Under the pieces are notes generated by a model, which was not told the origin of the DNA, did not search any database, and was given only the letters and a program-made list of their open reading frames with translations. The position numbers and the translations under genes were made by a program. Positions 7,341 to 15,404 of a DNA stretch of 64,000 bases are shown here, piece after piece. This DNA comes from Pseudarthrobacter equi (lineage in GTDB: Bacteria; Actinomycetota; Actinomycetes; Actinomycetales; Micrococcaceae), in contig NZ_LT629779.1 of the NCBI RefSeq assembly GCF_900105535.1, forward strand, positions 3,720,001-3,784,000, written 5' to 3'. Each line of letters opens with the position of its first letter. Positions within the stretch are counted from its first letter, which is position 1.

Positions 7341-8243
7341 TTAGGGCCGAAGCTGCTCCTGCGCTGCCAACGAATCCCGGACAGCCCCGTCCAAACTCCG
7401 CTGCGTGGCGGCCCAGCTGGCCAGCACCTTCAGCGCATCCTCCGACGGCGAGGCGGGCTCGGCTGTGTAGACGTTGATCCGCAGGCCCGGGTCCGCGGGG
7501 AGCTCAAGCGCCTCGTAGGTCAGGTCCAGGTCGCCCACGGCCGAGTGGTGCAGGCGCTTGCGGCCGGTGCGGTGGTACTTGACGTCATGCTTGGCCCAGC
7601 GGGTGCGGAATTCCTCGCTGCGGGTGGAGAGCTCGCCGATCAGGTCCGTGAGGTCCTTGTCGAACGGGTTCTTCCCGGCCGTGGACCGCAACACTGCCAC
7701 AATGTCGTCGGCGCTGCGCTCCCAGTCGCGGAAGAAGGCCCGCGCCTTCGGGTTCAGGAAGGTGAACCTGGCGCTGTTGGGCGGTGTGACTTCCTCGGCC
7801 ATCATGTCCTGGTACAGCGCCCGGCCCAGCTCGTTGGACGCCAAGACGTCGCCGCGGTCGTTCCGGACCCAGGCGGGCGCCGTCGTAATGGCATCGAGGA
7901 TGCGCTGCACGCTGGGCCGCACCGTCTGCGGGCTCCGTTTGCGCCGCACACGGGGCGCCGCCGCGGACGCCCGGGCCAGGTCGAACAGGTGGGCCGTCTC
8001 GGCGTCGTCCAGCTGCAACGCCCGTGCGAGCGCCTCCAGGACACTGTCCGACGCGCCGGACAGGTTCCCGCGCTCCAGCCGGATGTAGTAATCGATGCTC
8101 ATCCCGGCGAGCATCGCCACTTCCTCGCGGCGCAGCCCCGCCACCCGCCGGTTCCCGCCGTACGCAGGCAGCCCGGCCTCCTCCGGCGTGATCCGGGCAC
8201 GGCGGGAGGTCAGGAACTTCCGCACATCGTCGCTGTGTGTCAT
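7341..8243 (-). CDS. MmyB-type helix-turn-helix transcriptional regulator
   Basis: 300 residues. An XRE-like helix-turn-helix lies at about 27-75 (GLRREEVAMLAGMSIDYYIR, then LERGNLSGASDSVLEALARAL). It is followed by the MmyB ligand-binding-like domain with WVRNDRGDVLASNELGRALY, FTFLNPKARAFFRDWERSAD and the C-terminal DLDLTYEALELPADPGLR. The start is the ATG at 8243; the frame stays open far upstream, but under the divergent aldo/keto reductase gene. The shared ~90-bp gap suggests it regulates that gene and the following SDR gene, the usual arrangement for this class. A GACGGCG/CGCCGTC stem (7301-7326) follows the stop. Confidence 0.88.
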   Translation of the reverse strand: MTHSDDVRKFLTSRRARITPEEAGLPAYGGNRRVAGLRREEVAMLAGMSIDYYIRLERGNLSGASDSVLEALARALQLDDAETAHLFDLARASAAAPRVRRKRSPQTVRPSVQRILDAITTAPAWVRNDRGDVLASNELGRALYQDMMAEEVTPPNSARFTFLNPKARAFFRDWERSADDIVAVLRSTAGKNPFDKDLTDLIGELSTRSEEFRTRWAKHDVKYHRTGRKRLHHSAVGDLDLTYEALELPADPGLRINVYTAEPASPSEDALKVLASWAATQRSLDGAVRDSLAAQEQLRP

Positions 8244-8336
8244 GGCCTCCACGGTACGCGCAGGCCCGGCACCGGAGGGAGGTACCGGCGCACCCTCCCA
8301 CAACCGCGCAAACCGAAATACCGTGAAGGCATGACC

Positions 8337-9221
8337 ATGGAACTTACCCTCAACAACGGCGTCACCATGCCCGCCCTGGGCCTTGGCGTCTTCCAAAGCC
8401 CACCGGAACAGACGACGGCGGCAGTCCAGTCCGCGCTCGACGCCGGCTACCGGCACATTGACACCGCCGCCGCGTACGGCAACGAGCGCGAGGTGGGCGA
8501 AGGCATCCGCCGCTCCGGCCTGGACCGCTCCGACGTGTTCATCGAAACCAAAGTGTGGGTCAGCGATTACGGCTACGATGAAACCCTGCACGCCTGGGAC
8601 AAGGCCGTGGGGAAGCTCGGGGTGGAACAGCTGGACCTGCTCATCCTCCACCAGCCCGCCCCGGACCGGTTCGCCAAGACCATCGCCGCCTACAAGGCCC
8701 TGGAGACCCTGCTCCAGGACGGGCACGTGCGGGCCATCGGCGTCAGCAACTTCATGCCGCACCACCTCAAGCAGCTGCTCGCCGAAACAGACGTGGTCCC
8801 CGCCGTCAACCAGATCGAGCTGCACCCCTACTTCGCTCAGCCGGATGTCCAGGCAGCCGATGCGGCCAGCGGGATCCTCACCCAGGCGTGGTCGCCCATC
8901 GGCGGCATCACGTTCTACCCCGGCTGGGGTGATGAGCACCGGCGGAACGTCATGGAAGACCCGGCGATTGCCGCCGTCGGGCAGGCCCACGGCAAGTCGC
9001 CCGCGCAGGTGATGCTCCGCTGGCACCTGCAGCAGGGCCGCTCCGCCATCCCCAAGTCCACCAACCCGGGGCGCATCGCCGAGAACTTTGACGTGTTCGA
9101 CTTCGAACTGAGCGCCGAGCAGCTTGCCGCGATCGATGCGCTGGATTCCGGCGTGCGCAGCGGGCCGGACCCGGACGAAGCGCGCCTGGACCGGTTCGCG
9201 ATGCCCATCCCCGAAGCCTGA
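8337..9221 (+). CDS. Aldo/keto reductase
   Basis: 294 residues with the full AKR tetrad: D42, Y47, K72 and H105 (DTAAAYGNE, TKVWVSDYG, LLILHQP). It should reduce small aldehydes or ketones with NADPH in the cytosol. Two ATGs are close. The one at 8337 lies 7 bases after GAAGG, while the one at 8331 is only 1 base away, so 8337 is preferred. It forms a likely two-gene operon with the SDR gene 43 bases downstream and is divergent from the MmyB-type regulator. Confidence 0.92.
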   Translation: MELTLNNGVTMPALGLGVFQSPPEQTTAAVQSALDAGYRHIDTAAAYGNEREVGEGIRRSGLDRSDVFIETKVWVSDYGYDETLHAWDKAVGKLGVEQLDLLILHQPAPDRFAKTIAAYKALETLLQDGHVRAIGVSNFMPHHLKQLLAETDVVPAVNQIELHPYFAQPDVQAADAASGILTQAWSPIGGITFYPGWGDEHRRNVMEDPAIAAVGQAHGKSPAQVMLRWHLQQGRSAIPKSTNPGRIAENFDVFDFELSAEQLAAIDALDSGVRSGPDPDEARLDRFAMPIPEA

Positions 9222-9264
9222 CCACACCCGACCGTCACCCGACAGACCTCCGAAAGGAAACCCC

Positions 9265-10095
9265 ATGGCAACGTGGCTCATCACAGGATGCTCCACCGGA
9301 CTTGGCCGCGCCCTGGCCCAGGCCGTCCTCGAAGCCGGGCACAACGCCGTCGTCACCGCCCGGAACGCCGCCTCGGTGGAGGACATCGCGGCAGCCCACC
9401 CGGACACCAGCCTGGCCCTCCCCCTGGACGTCACGGACACGGCGCAGGTGGCGGACGCGGTGGGGCAGGCGGAGGAGCGCTTCGGCGGCGTGGACGTGCT
9501 GGTGAACAACGCCGGCTACGGGTACCGCGCGGCCGTTGAAGAAGCGGACGACGGCGACATCCGGAGTTTGTTCGACACCAACTTTTTCGGCGCGGTGGAC
9601 ATGATCAAGGCCGTCCTGCCCGGCATGCGGGCGCGGAAATCGGGGGCGATCTTCAACATCTCCTCCATCGGCGCGCGCATCACCCCGGCAGGGTCCGGCT
9701 ACTACTCCGCCACGAAGGCCGCGCTGGAGGGCCTGTCCGGCTCGCTCCGCAACGAGGTGCAGCCGCTGGGCATCAGCGTCACCGCCGTGGAACCGGGCGG
9801 CTTCCGCACCGACTTCGCCGGCCGCTCGCTCACCCAGTCCGCGACGCCGATCGGCGACTACGCAGACACGGCCGGCAAGCGGCGCAAGGAGAACGACACC
9901 ATGGACGGCAACCAGGCCGGCGATCCGGTGAAGGCGGCCCAGGCGATCGTCACAGTGGCCGAGTCCGGGAACCCGCCGGCGCTGCTGCTCCTGGGCACTG
10001 ACGCGTACGGGGCCTTCGGCATGGTGGCCGACGCCCAGCTGGCCGAGCGGGAGCAGTGGAAGGACCTCAGCACCAGCACGGACATCACCGGCTAG
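9265..10095 (+). CDS. SDR-family oxidoreductase
   Basis: 276 residues of classical short-chain dehydrogenase type. The cofactor motif TGCSTGLG is at 7-14, NNAG at 81-84, and the catalytic serine (SS at 133-134) precedes Y147-x3-K151. EPGGFRTDFAG after strand 6 is the usual substrate-side motif. The start is the ATG after AAAGGAAA; the in-frame ATG at 9124 lies inside the preceding reductase gene. It probably shares regulation with that gene. The substrate cannot be told. Confidence 0.92.
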   Translation: MATWLITGCSTGLGRALAQAVLEAGHNAVVTARNAASVEDIAAAHPDTSLALPLDVTDTAQVADAVGQAEERFGGVDVLVNNAGYGYRAAVEEADDGDIRSLFDTNFFGAVDMIKAVLPGMRARKSGAIFNISSIGARITPAGSGYYSATKAALEGLSGSLRNEVQPLGISVTAVEPGGFRTDFAGRSLTQSATPIGDYADTAGKRRKENDTMDGNQAGDPVKAAQAIVTVAESGNPPALLLLGTDAYGAFGMVADAQLAEREQWKDLSTSTDITG

Positions 10096-10117
10096 GCCCC
10101 TGCCCCGCCGCTGAACC

Positions 10118-10179
10118 CAACTAAGTCGCATTTGATGTCGTTTTGAGCCCTCATAACGACATCAACTGCGACCCAGTTG
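10118..10179. repeat. 62-bp palindromic repeat, copy 1 (diverged)
   Basis: Two arms of about 25 bases, beginning CAACTAAGTCGCATTTGATG and ending CATCAACTGCGACCCAGTTG, enclose a 12-base loop. 22 of 25 arm positions pair. The same element recurs at 11911 and 13563. It sits between the SDR gene and the next small gene. Confidence 0.85.
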
Positions 10180-10288
10180 CCGGGGTGCGTCAAGAACCCG
10201 TCAAAATCGCCGGCAAACCGGCCCCTTTTCCGGCCCGCAGGCGTGTGATGGACGTGCAGGGTTGGCACGGGCGGCAAAGGCAGGGCAC

Positions 10289-10669
10289 ATGCGCTGGGAC
10301 GATCTTCCCCAACACGACAGCGGGGTCCGGTTCGCCGCCCCTCCCGAAAAGGTGGAGGGGTACGGCGGCCGCGGCGTGAACGCGATCGCTCTCCACCCGT
10401 CGGGCGGCTACGTCTTCCTTGACACGGGCGGTGCCGGCTGGTGGGTGGTTTTTCAGCCTGATGCCGGGCCTGGTCTGCACTGGCGGCAGCGCCCGGGAGA
10501 CATCCTGGCGTGCAGCGCCGCCTTCGATGAGATGGTCCACGTGGTGGTGCTGGCCTCGCATGTCCGGGGAGCCGACGCCCTGGCTGCCTTCCATTCCGCG
10601 ATGCCCGCCACCCTCGAAGAGGCCGTGGACGTGGCCGCCGCGCTCACCACCCCCACCAAGTTGGAATAG
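10289..10669 (+). CDS. Conserved-looking hypothetical protein
   Basis: 126 residues from an ATG with AGGG a few bases upstream (upstream in-frame start at 10262 possible). It is soluble, with VNAIALHPSGGYVFLDTGGAGWWVVFQP near the middle, seen as separate beta-like stretches, and a helical C-terminus. I recognise no domain. It lies between palindrome copy 1 and the convergent membrane-protein pair. Codon use is like the neighbours, so it looks like a real gene. Confidence 0.55.
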   Translation: MRWDDLPQHDSGVRFAAPPEKVEGYGGRGVNAIALHPSGGYVFLDTGGAGWWVVFQPDAGPGLHWRQRPGDILACSAAFDEMVHVVVLASHVRGADALAAFHSAMPATLEEAVDVAAALTTPTKLE

Positions 10670-10688
10670 TTCCGGGACGGCGCCAGAG

Positions 10689-11279
10689 CTACCTCGTCCA
10701 GCGAAGTGGCAGTGATGCGTTCACCATAAGGAACGCGAGGAGGAACCAGCCACCGCAGAGAAGAACCGGGTCCGGTGTGAGGACGCTGTAGTGGATGCCG
10801 TTCTCGCCGCCAACGTGCGGAACCCTCATCAGGCATCCTGCAGTCATCAGGCCCACGGCGATAGCGGATACTGCGACATATGCTCTGGCGTTGCCTGCCC
10901 ACCGGCGGTTGACCCACGGTATGAGGCGAACGGGCAGGCCAAGCACAACGAGTGAGACGATAGCGACCGCTGCCACCACGAGACCGCTCAGAGCCAGGCC
11001 GACCAAACTCAACAACCCGTCATAGTCGACCGTCAGGGACAGCTGGATGATGCACCAGCTTGGCGCCATCAAAGCCAAGGCCAGAACCAACTGGCCGAGC
11101 GGAGCCAACCCCGTGCTTCCGTAACGTTGTCTAGGAAGGTCTCCCAGCGTTTGAGGTGCCGCCGGTGGGGCGATGAAGTGCTGCCAGTTCGCATCCCGGT
11201 AGTGCGTTTCGGGGCTCACTGGGTAGCGCGGAGGCCCTTGCGGAAGACCCGCGGCCGCGTCCTGTGCTTGGTCGCGCAT
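10689..11279 (-). CDS. Membrane protein of unknown function, second of a tandem paralogous pair
   Basis: 196 residues: a polar N-terminus of ~60 residues, then four hydrophobic segments. The second half (VVLGLPVRLIPWVNRRWAG, then LMTAGC, then LLAFLMVNASLPLR) matches the neighbouring gene at 11287-11811 segment by segment (ALGLPLRLNRRLSSWWLG, GLLISGF, LTFLAVNASFRLR). The two genes are 7 bases apart in the same direction, so this is a tandem duplication within an operon. Family unknown. Confidence 0.65.
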   Translation of the reverse strand: MRDQAQDAAAGLPQGPPRYPVSPETHYRDANWQHFIAPPAAPQTLGDLPRQRYGSTGLAPLGQLVLALALMAPSWCIIQLSLTVDYDGLLSLVGLALSGLVVAAVAIVSLVVLGLPVRLIPWVNRRWAGNARAYVAVSAIAVGLMTAGCLMRVPHVGGENGIHYSVLTPDPVLLCGGWFLLAFLMVNASLPLRWTR

Positions 11280-11286
11280 ATCGTCC

Positions 11287-11811
11287 CTACGCCGCTCGCC
11301 CGTGGCCGCCGCGGCGCCTCAATCGAAACGACGCGTTTACCGCCAGGAAAGTAAGGGCGAAGCATCCTGCCGTGAGGAAGCCAGGATGAGGCGTAGTCAC
11401 GTCGAACGGAATTCCGTCGATTTCGCCAACTTGGCGCTCCGAAATATTGAAGCCGGAAATCAGGAGCCCTGCACCGGCTGCAGCGATGAGAACGTAGAGC
11501 CCCCAGTTCCCCAGCCACCAGCTGCTCAGCCGGCGGTTCAGGCGAAGAGGAAGTCCAAGCGCGATGCCTGCCCCCATGACGAAAATGGGCCCAAAGAGGA
11601 GCAGGATGATGGTGCCCAGGAACTCATATCCAACGCTCGCTGGCATCAGGCAGACGAACCACAGGACCGAAAGAATTGGATACGCGATGGCCAGTTGCCT
11701 GATGGGGGCGATATCAGGCATGTCCGCTGGTCTCACCCAGACGCCTGGCGCGTGGGTTTGTACCTCCGCGTGGACTCTTGGCCGTGCAGGTGAGTCACCT
11801 TGTTCCCCCAT
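11287..11811 (-). CDS. Membrane protein of unknown function, first of a tandem paralogous pair
   Basis: 174 residues. A hydrophilic N-terminus of ~35 residues precedes four hydrophobic segments, including YPILSVLWFVCLMPASVGYE and TIILLLFGPIFVMGAGIAL. It is the upstream member of the duplicated pair with 10689-11279, and both end in a VNAS-x-RLR motif. The ATG at 11811 has GGCGGG just upstream. ATG at 11721 would drop the polar tail. No family recognised. It is divergent from the glycosyltransferase gene across palindrome copy 2. Confidence 0.65.
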   Translation of the reverse strand: MGEQGDSPARPRVHAEVQTHAPGVWVRPADMPDIAPIRQLAIAYPILSVLWFVCLMPASVGYEFLGTIILLLFGPIFVMGAGIALGLPLRLNRRLSSWWLGNWGLYVLIAAAGAGLLISGFNISERQVGEIDGIPFDVTTPHPGFLTAGCFALTFLAVNASFRLRRRGGHGRAA

Positions 11812-11910
11812 CCCGCCATTATGCCGGAGTTGTTTGGCTCGTAGATGGATCGTTCAACGCGCACCGCCGGCCGGTCTGCAAGCCGCTTAGGATTTCACTC
11901 ATGGCACCCC

Positions 11911-11972
11911 CAACTAACTAGCAGTAGATGTCGTTTTGGGGCCCCATAACGGCATCTACTGCGACCTAGTTG
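11911..11972. repeat. 62-bp palindromic repeat, copy 2
   Basis: Begins CAACTAACTAGCAGTAGATG and ends CATCTACTGCGACCTAGTTG around a GGGGCCCC-centred loop. It differs from copy 3 (13563-13624) at a single base and has the same orientation. It lies in the divergent gap 45 bases before the glycosyltransferase start. Confidence 0.9.
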
Positions 11973-12016
11973 GGAGAGCGGGAAACTGCGTGCGCCGCCC
12001 CGTGTAGGGTCAACGG

Positions 12017-13543
12017 GTGGAATCTCAGAGGACTGCGACGCTCACGGGCATACTGGACGGACTCGGGAACCGGCGGCAGGGCCCGGACTCAGGAGCAGTA
12101 AGTAGCGGATGGAAGCTCCCGGCCGCCCTGGGGCTCCTTGCATTCTGCGTGGCCTTCGTGGGCATGTGGATCCCCTCCTTCTGGGACGACGAGATCGCCA
12201 CCATCTCCGCCGCCCGCCGCTCCCCCGGCGAACTGCTGCTGCTCCTTCAGTCCGTGGACGCCGTGCACGGGCTGTACTACCTCTTCATGCACTTCTGGAC
12301 CTCCGTGTTTGGATTCTCGGAGATCGCCATGCGGATCCCGTCAGCCCTGGCCGTGGGGCTGGCGTGCGCCGGAACCACCATCATTGGCCGCAGGCTGGGT
12401 TCACCTACCACGGGCATCGCCGCCGGCCTGGTCCTGGCCTTCCTTCCCCGCATGGTCTGGGCCGGCACCGAGGCCCGGCAGTCCGCCTTCGCGGCGCTGC
12501 TGGCCGTGGCCCTCACCCTGCTCCTGCTGCGGGCCTGGGAGTCCAACCGCGTCCTCGACTGGGTGCTGTACGGCCTGTGCGCGGTGGTGGGCGTCTGGAT
12601 GTTCATGTTCTTCGTCCTCGCCGTGATGGCGCACGCAGCGGCAGCGGTAATCCTGCGGCGGCGGGTCCTCGGAACGCTGGTAGCCTCCGCAGTGGCCGGT
12701 GCCACGGTGTTGCCGTTCGTCCTGCACGCCCTGGGGCAGAAGGCACAGGTGGACTGGATCCAGAACCGCTCGCTCGCCCAGACCCTCATGACCGCGGCCG
12801 TGAAGCAGTTCTTCTACGGCGATGACAGGCCCACCAACAACGCTCCGCCGCAGTGGGTCCTCGGCGCCATGCTGGTGCTCGGCGTGATCGAGGTGGGCCT
12901 GGTGGTGTGGGGTATCTGGGCTTCCCGGCGCCACGGCCGGCACCGGACTCTCATCGTCCTGGGCCTCTCCATCATCCTGCTCCCGGCCCTGGGGCTCCTG
13001 CTGGTCAGCGTGCTGGCCCAGCCGGTCTACGTGGCCAGATACCTGACCTTCACCGCCCCCGCCTTCGCCCTGCTGGTGGGCCTGGGGATCTCCCAGCTGC
13101 CCGCCCGGAAAGCCTGGCTGCGCCCGGTGGCGCTGGCCGCCGTCGTCCTCTGCAGCCTGGTTCCCCAGCTGACCATCAAGAGCGTGGTCAGCGAACCCGC
13201 CGACACCGAGCGCCGCGTCGCCGGCATGCTGGACGGGGCACTCCCCCGGCCCGCCGCCGTCGTGTTCGGGGAGCCGTACCTGCGCGACCTCGCCCTGGCC
13301 TATCCGGAACACTTCGACGGCGTGGCAGACCTCGCGCTGGAGGCAAGCCCAGCGGAGTCCGGAACGCTGTGGGGCGTGAACTCGCCCGTCGCCGCCGGTG
13401 AACTGGCCCGCCGCGGAAATGTCCTCTTCGTCGGCCAGGCCGGCGCGCCGGCCGACCTCTCCGCCTTCGCCGAAGCGGGCTGCCGGGAAACGGACAACCG
13501 GCCCTTCGAGCGCATGGTGCTGATTTCCTTCACCTGTTCCTGA
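12017..13543 (+). CDS. GT39-like membrane glycosyltransferase
   Basis: 508 residues from a GTG start. About ten transmembrane segments follow a ~30-residue cytoplasmic N-terminus. The first extracytoplasmic loop has the acidic motif FWDDEIATI (56-64), typical of GT-C enzymes of the PMT/ArnT/GT39 group, which take sugar from a polyprenyl-phosphate donor. The C-terminal ~120 residues form a soluble domain with YLRDLALAYPEHFDG. The acceptor is unknown; cell-wall or protein glycosylation are both possible. The gene is bracketed by two nearly identical 62-bp palindromes. Confidence 0.8.
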   Translation: MESQRTATLTGILDGLGNRRQGPDSGAVSSGWKLPAALGLLAFCVAFVGMWIPSFWDDEIATISAARRSPGELLLLLQSVDAVHGLYYLFMHFWTSVFGFSEIAMRIPSALAVGLACAGTTIIGRRLGSPTTGIAAGLVLAFLPRMVWAGTEARQSAFAALLAVALTLLLLRAWESNRVLDWVLYGLCAVVGVWMFMFFVLAVMAHAAAAVILRRRVLGTLVASAVAGATVLPFVLHALGQKAQVDWIQNRSLAQTLMTAAVKQFFYGDDRPTNNAPPQWVLGAMLVLGVIEVGLVVWGIWASRRHGRHRTLIVLGLSIILLPALGLLLVSVLAQPVYVARYLTFTAPAFALLVGLGISQLPARKAWLRPVALAAVVLCSLVPQLTIKSVVSEPADTERRVAGMLDGALPRPAAVVFGEPYLRDLALAYPEHFDGVADLALEASPAESGTLWGVNSPVAAGELARRGNVLFVGQAGAPADLSAFAEAGCRETDNRPFERMVLISFTCS

Positions 13544-13562
13544 CCGGCCGCGCTCACATCCC

Positions 13563-13624
13563 CAACTAACTAGCAGTAGATGTCGTTTTGGGGCCCCATA
13601 ACGACATCTACTGCGACCTAGTTG
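13563..13624. repeat. 62-bp palindromic repeat, copy 3
   Basis: Matches copy 2 except for one base, same orientation. It starts 20 bases after the glycosyltransferase stop and ends about 20 bases before the start of the next gene, so it would be part of that gene's leader or of a terminator between the two. Confidence 0.9.
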
Positions 13625-13645
13625 GGGGCGGGATACGCTGTCGTG

Positions 13646-14392
13646 ATGCCCCACCTTGCCGACCTGCTGCCCACCCTGGCGGCGCTCGCCATCCTGGTGG
13701 CACTCACGGTGGGCGTCCTCTGGGGCTCCCGGACGCCGCAGTACCTCGCCCCCGCCGTGGCCATCCTCCGCGGCGCCGCCCAACTGGCCCTCATCAGCCT
13801 CATCCTGGGCGGCATCATCAGCGATCCGCTGTGGGTGGGCGCGGCGTTGCTGGTCATGTTCAGCGTGGCGGCCACGACGGCGGCGCGCCGGCTGGGCTGG
13901 TCGTGGCACCGGTTTGCCGTGGTGGGCGGAACAATGGCGCTGGGCATCACGGTGACCCTGGGCGTGGTGTTCGCAACCGGCGCGATCGACTTCACGCCGC
14001 GGTACGTGCTGGCGGTGGGCGGCATTGTGATCGGCAACTGCATGAGCATTGCCACCCTGGCCGGGCGCCGGTTCTACGAGGCCGTCAACGAGCAGTGGGA
14101 CCAAGTGGAAGGGTGGCTGGCGCTGGGTGCCACCGCCGGAGTGGCCACACTGACGCAGGCCCGGCAGTCCGTGCATTCGGCCCTGATCCCCTCCACGGAC
14201 CAGACCAAAACCACCGGCCTAGTCACGCTTCCCGGCGCGTTCGTGGGCGCCATTTTCGGCGGCGCCTCACCGCTCGAGGCGGGCCGGTTCCAGGTGGTGG
14301 TGCTCGCGTCCATCATGGCGGCGGGTTCCATTACCGCCGTCGTACTTCTCCGCTCGCTACGCGGCGTGAAGGTGCGTCCGGCGGTTCCCTGA
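13646..14392 (+). CDS. FetB/YbbM-like ABC transporter permease (UPF0014 family)
   Basis: 248 residues with about seven transmembrane segments. Family signatures include AVAILRGAAQLALISLILGG near the N-terminus, the cytoplasmic ARQSVHSALIPSTDQTKTTG (ATP-binding-subunit contact region) and LVTLPGAFVGAIFGGASPLEA. In E. coli the homologue FetB works with the ATPase FetA in iron export. No ATPase gene adjoins it here, so the partner must be elsewhere or the unit is broken. ATG 13646 was chosen; GTG 13643 is directly in front. Its leader carries palindrome copy 3. Confidence 0.85.
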   Translation: MPHLADLLPTLAALAILVALTVGVLWGSRTPQYLAPAVAILRGAAQLALISLILGGIISDPLWVGAALLVMFSVAATTAARRLGWSWHRFAVVGGTMALGITVTLGVVFATGAIDFTPRYVLAVGGIVIGNCMSIATLAGRRFYEAVNEQWDQVEGWLALGATAGVATLTQARQSVHSALIPSTDQTKTTGLVTLPGAFVGAIFGGASPLEAGRFQVVVLASIMAAGSITAVVLLRSLRGVKVRPAVP

Positions 14393-14509
14393 GCGCCCGC
14401 ACACCCGGCCCCGAACCAGGGCCGCCGGACATAGCTCCGCCACGGCCTCGGCTGCTGGTGGCGGGCCCAACCCCGCTCCGCGCGGCTCCGGCCGTGGCAG
14501 ATTCCGGTG

Positions 14510-14866
14510 CTAATGCGAGACGCGGTAGGCGTGGCGGACGTCGGTGCTCGGCTTGATGGCGGCTGCTGTAACCACCAGCGCGGCGCCACCTGCGATCCAC
14601 GATGTCAGCGCCGCTCCCGTGGCGCCTGTGTAGGTCCCCAGCCATGGCGAGAGGACCAGCCCTGCGGCGAGGATTGCCTGGACATATTCCATAGCAGGCA
14701 TACCGGGCATGGCCAGGTTGATCAGGCCACTGACCACCAGCAGCCCGCCGAAAACGAGCATGCAGGTTGTGGACAAGTTGAGCTGCCGGGTCCACAGGAC
14801 CGCGACCGCAGTGAAAAGTCCGGCGGCGACTGTTGCCCAGTCCTGCCACCGATACCACTTAGTCAC
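14510..14866 (-). CDS. SPW-repeat membrane protein
   Basis: 118 residues from a GTG that follows AAAGGAAA by 5 bases. It shows the tandem SPW pattern: WQDWATVAAGLFTAVAVLW in the first half and VLSPWLG in the second, with four hydrophobic helices. The family is common in actinobacterial membranes and has no established role. It is convergent with the FetB-like gene; a 9-bp stem (GCCACGGCC at 14439, GGCCGTGGC at 14490) lies between them. Confidence 0.78.
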   Translation of the reverse strand: MTKWYRWQDWATVAAGLFTAVAVLWTRQLNLSTTCMLVFGGLLVVSGLINLAMPGMPAMEYVQAILAAGLVLSPWLGTYTGATGAALTSWIAGGAALVVTAAAIKPSTDVRHAYRVSH

Positions 14867-15023
14867 TGAATTTCCTTTCTGTCCGGAACGGTCGGGCCCG
14901 CTGCCTTTCCGCCCCGCGGACACTGCTGTCCGCAACTTAAGTCAACGCCTCCCTGACCCCATCTTCAAGGGGAAAAAGGCCCTCCGGAACAGCCCGGAAA
15001 GACCTCTTGCACCGCCGGTACCA

Positions 15024-15055
15024 AGTGTTACTATGTAGTGGTAGTCAGCAACACT
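15024..15055. promoter_or_regulatory. Inverted repeat before the PadR gene, candidate PadR operator
   Basis: AGTGTTACTA (from 15024) faces TAGTCAGCAACACT (ending 15055), with AGTGTT/AACACT as perfect outer arms. It lies 18 bases before the PadR start in an A/T-richer patch, where an autoregulatory operator would be expected. The protein-site pairing is inferred from position. Confidence 0.5.
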
Positions 15056-15073
15056 AAGTAGCAGGAGCAGCAC

Positions 15074-15403
15074 ATGGGCAAACAGATGACGGAGATGCTC
15101 AAAGGCACGCTGGAAGGCATCGTCCTGGCAATCCTGGCCACCCGGCCCGCCTACGGCTACGAGATCACCACGCGGCTGCGGGACCAGGGCTTCGCGGACA
15201 TCGCCGAAGGCACGGTGTACGCCCTCCTGGTCCGCATCGAACAGCGCGGCCTGGTGGACGTGGAGAAGGTCCCGTCCGAGAAGGGCCCGCCGCGCAAGGT
15301 GTACTCGCTGAACGCAACGGGCACGCAGGAACTTGCAGAGTTCTGGAGGACGTGGAGCTTCCTCGCAGAACGAATCGAACAGCTCCACCAGGAAGGTAAC
15401 TGA
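15074..15403 (+). CDS. PadR-family transcriptional repressor
   Basis: 109 residues: a winged helix with LEGIVLAILATRPAYGYEI, then the recognition-helix region (IAEGTVYALLVRIEQRGLV) and the wing (GPPRKVYSLNATG), plus a short dimerisation helix. PadR proteins commonly repress the transporter genes they precede and release DNA on binding a small hydrophobic ligand. Here the next genes encode a DUF1048 protein and an ABC exporter, all tightly spaced, so control of this operon is likely. Confidence 0.9.
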   Translation: MGKQMTEMLKGTLEGIVLAILATRPAYGYEITTRLRDQGFADIAEGTVYALLVRIEQRGLVDVEKVPSEKGPPRKVYSLNATGTQELAEFWRTWSFLAERIEQLHQEGN

Positions 15404-15404
15404 C

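Noticed and set aside
7341-9509. 722-codon minus-strand open frame through the reductase and SDR genes
   Set aside because: Only the part up to 8243 has the MmyB pattern; the rest lies opposite two well-supported enzymes and is a frame shadow.
14439-14498. GCCACGGCC/GGCCGTGGC stem as a terminator
   Set aside because: The arms are 42 bases apart with no T-tract, so I mention it only with the SPW gene.
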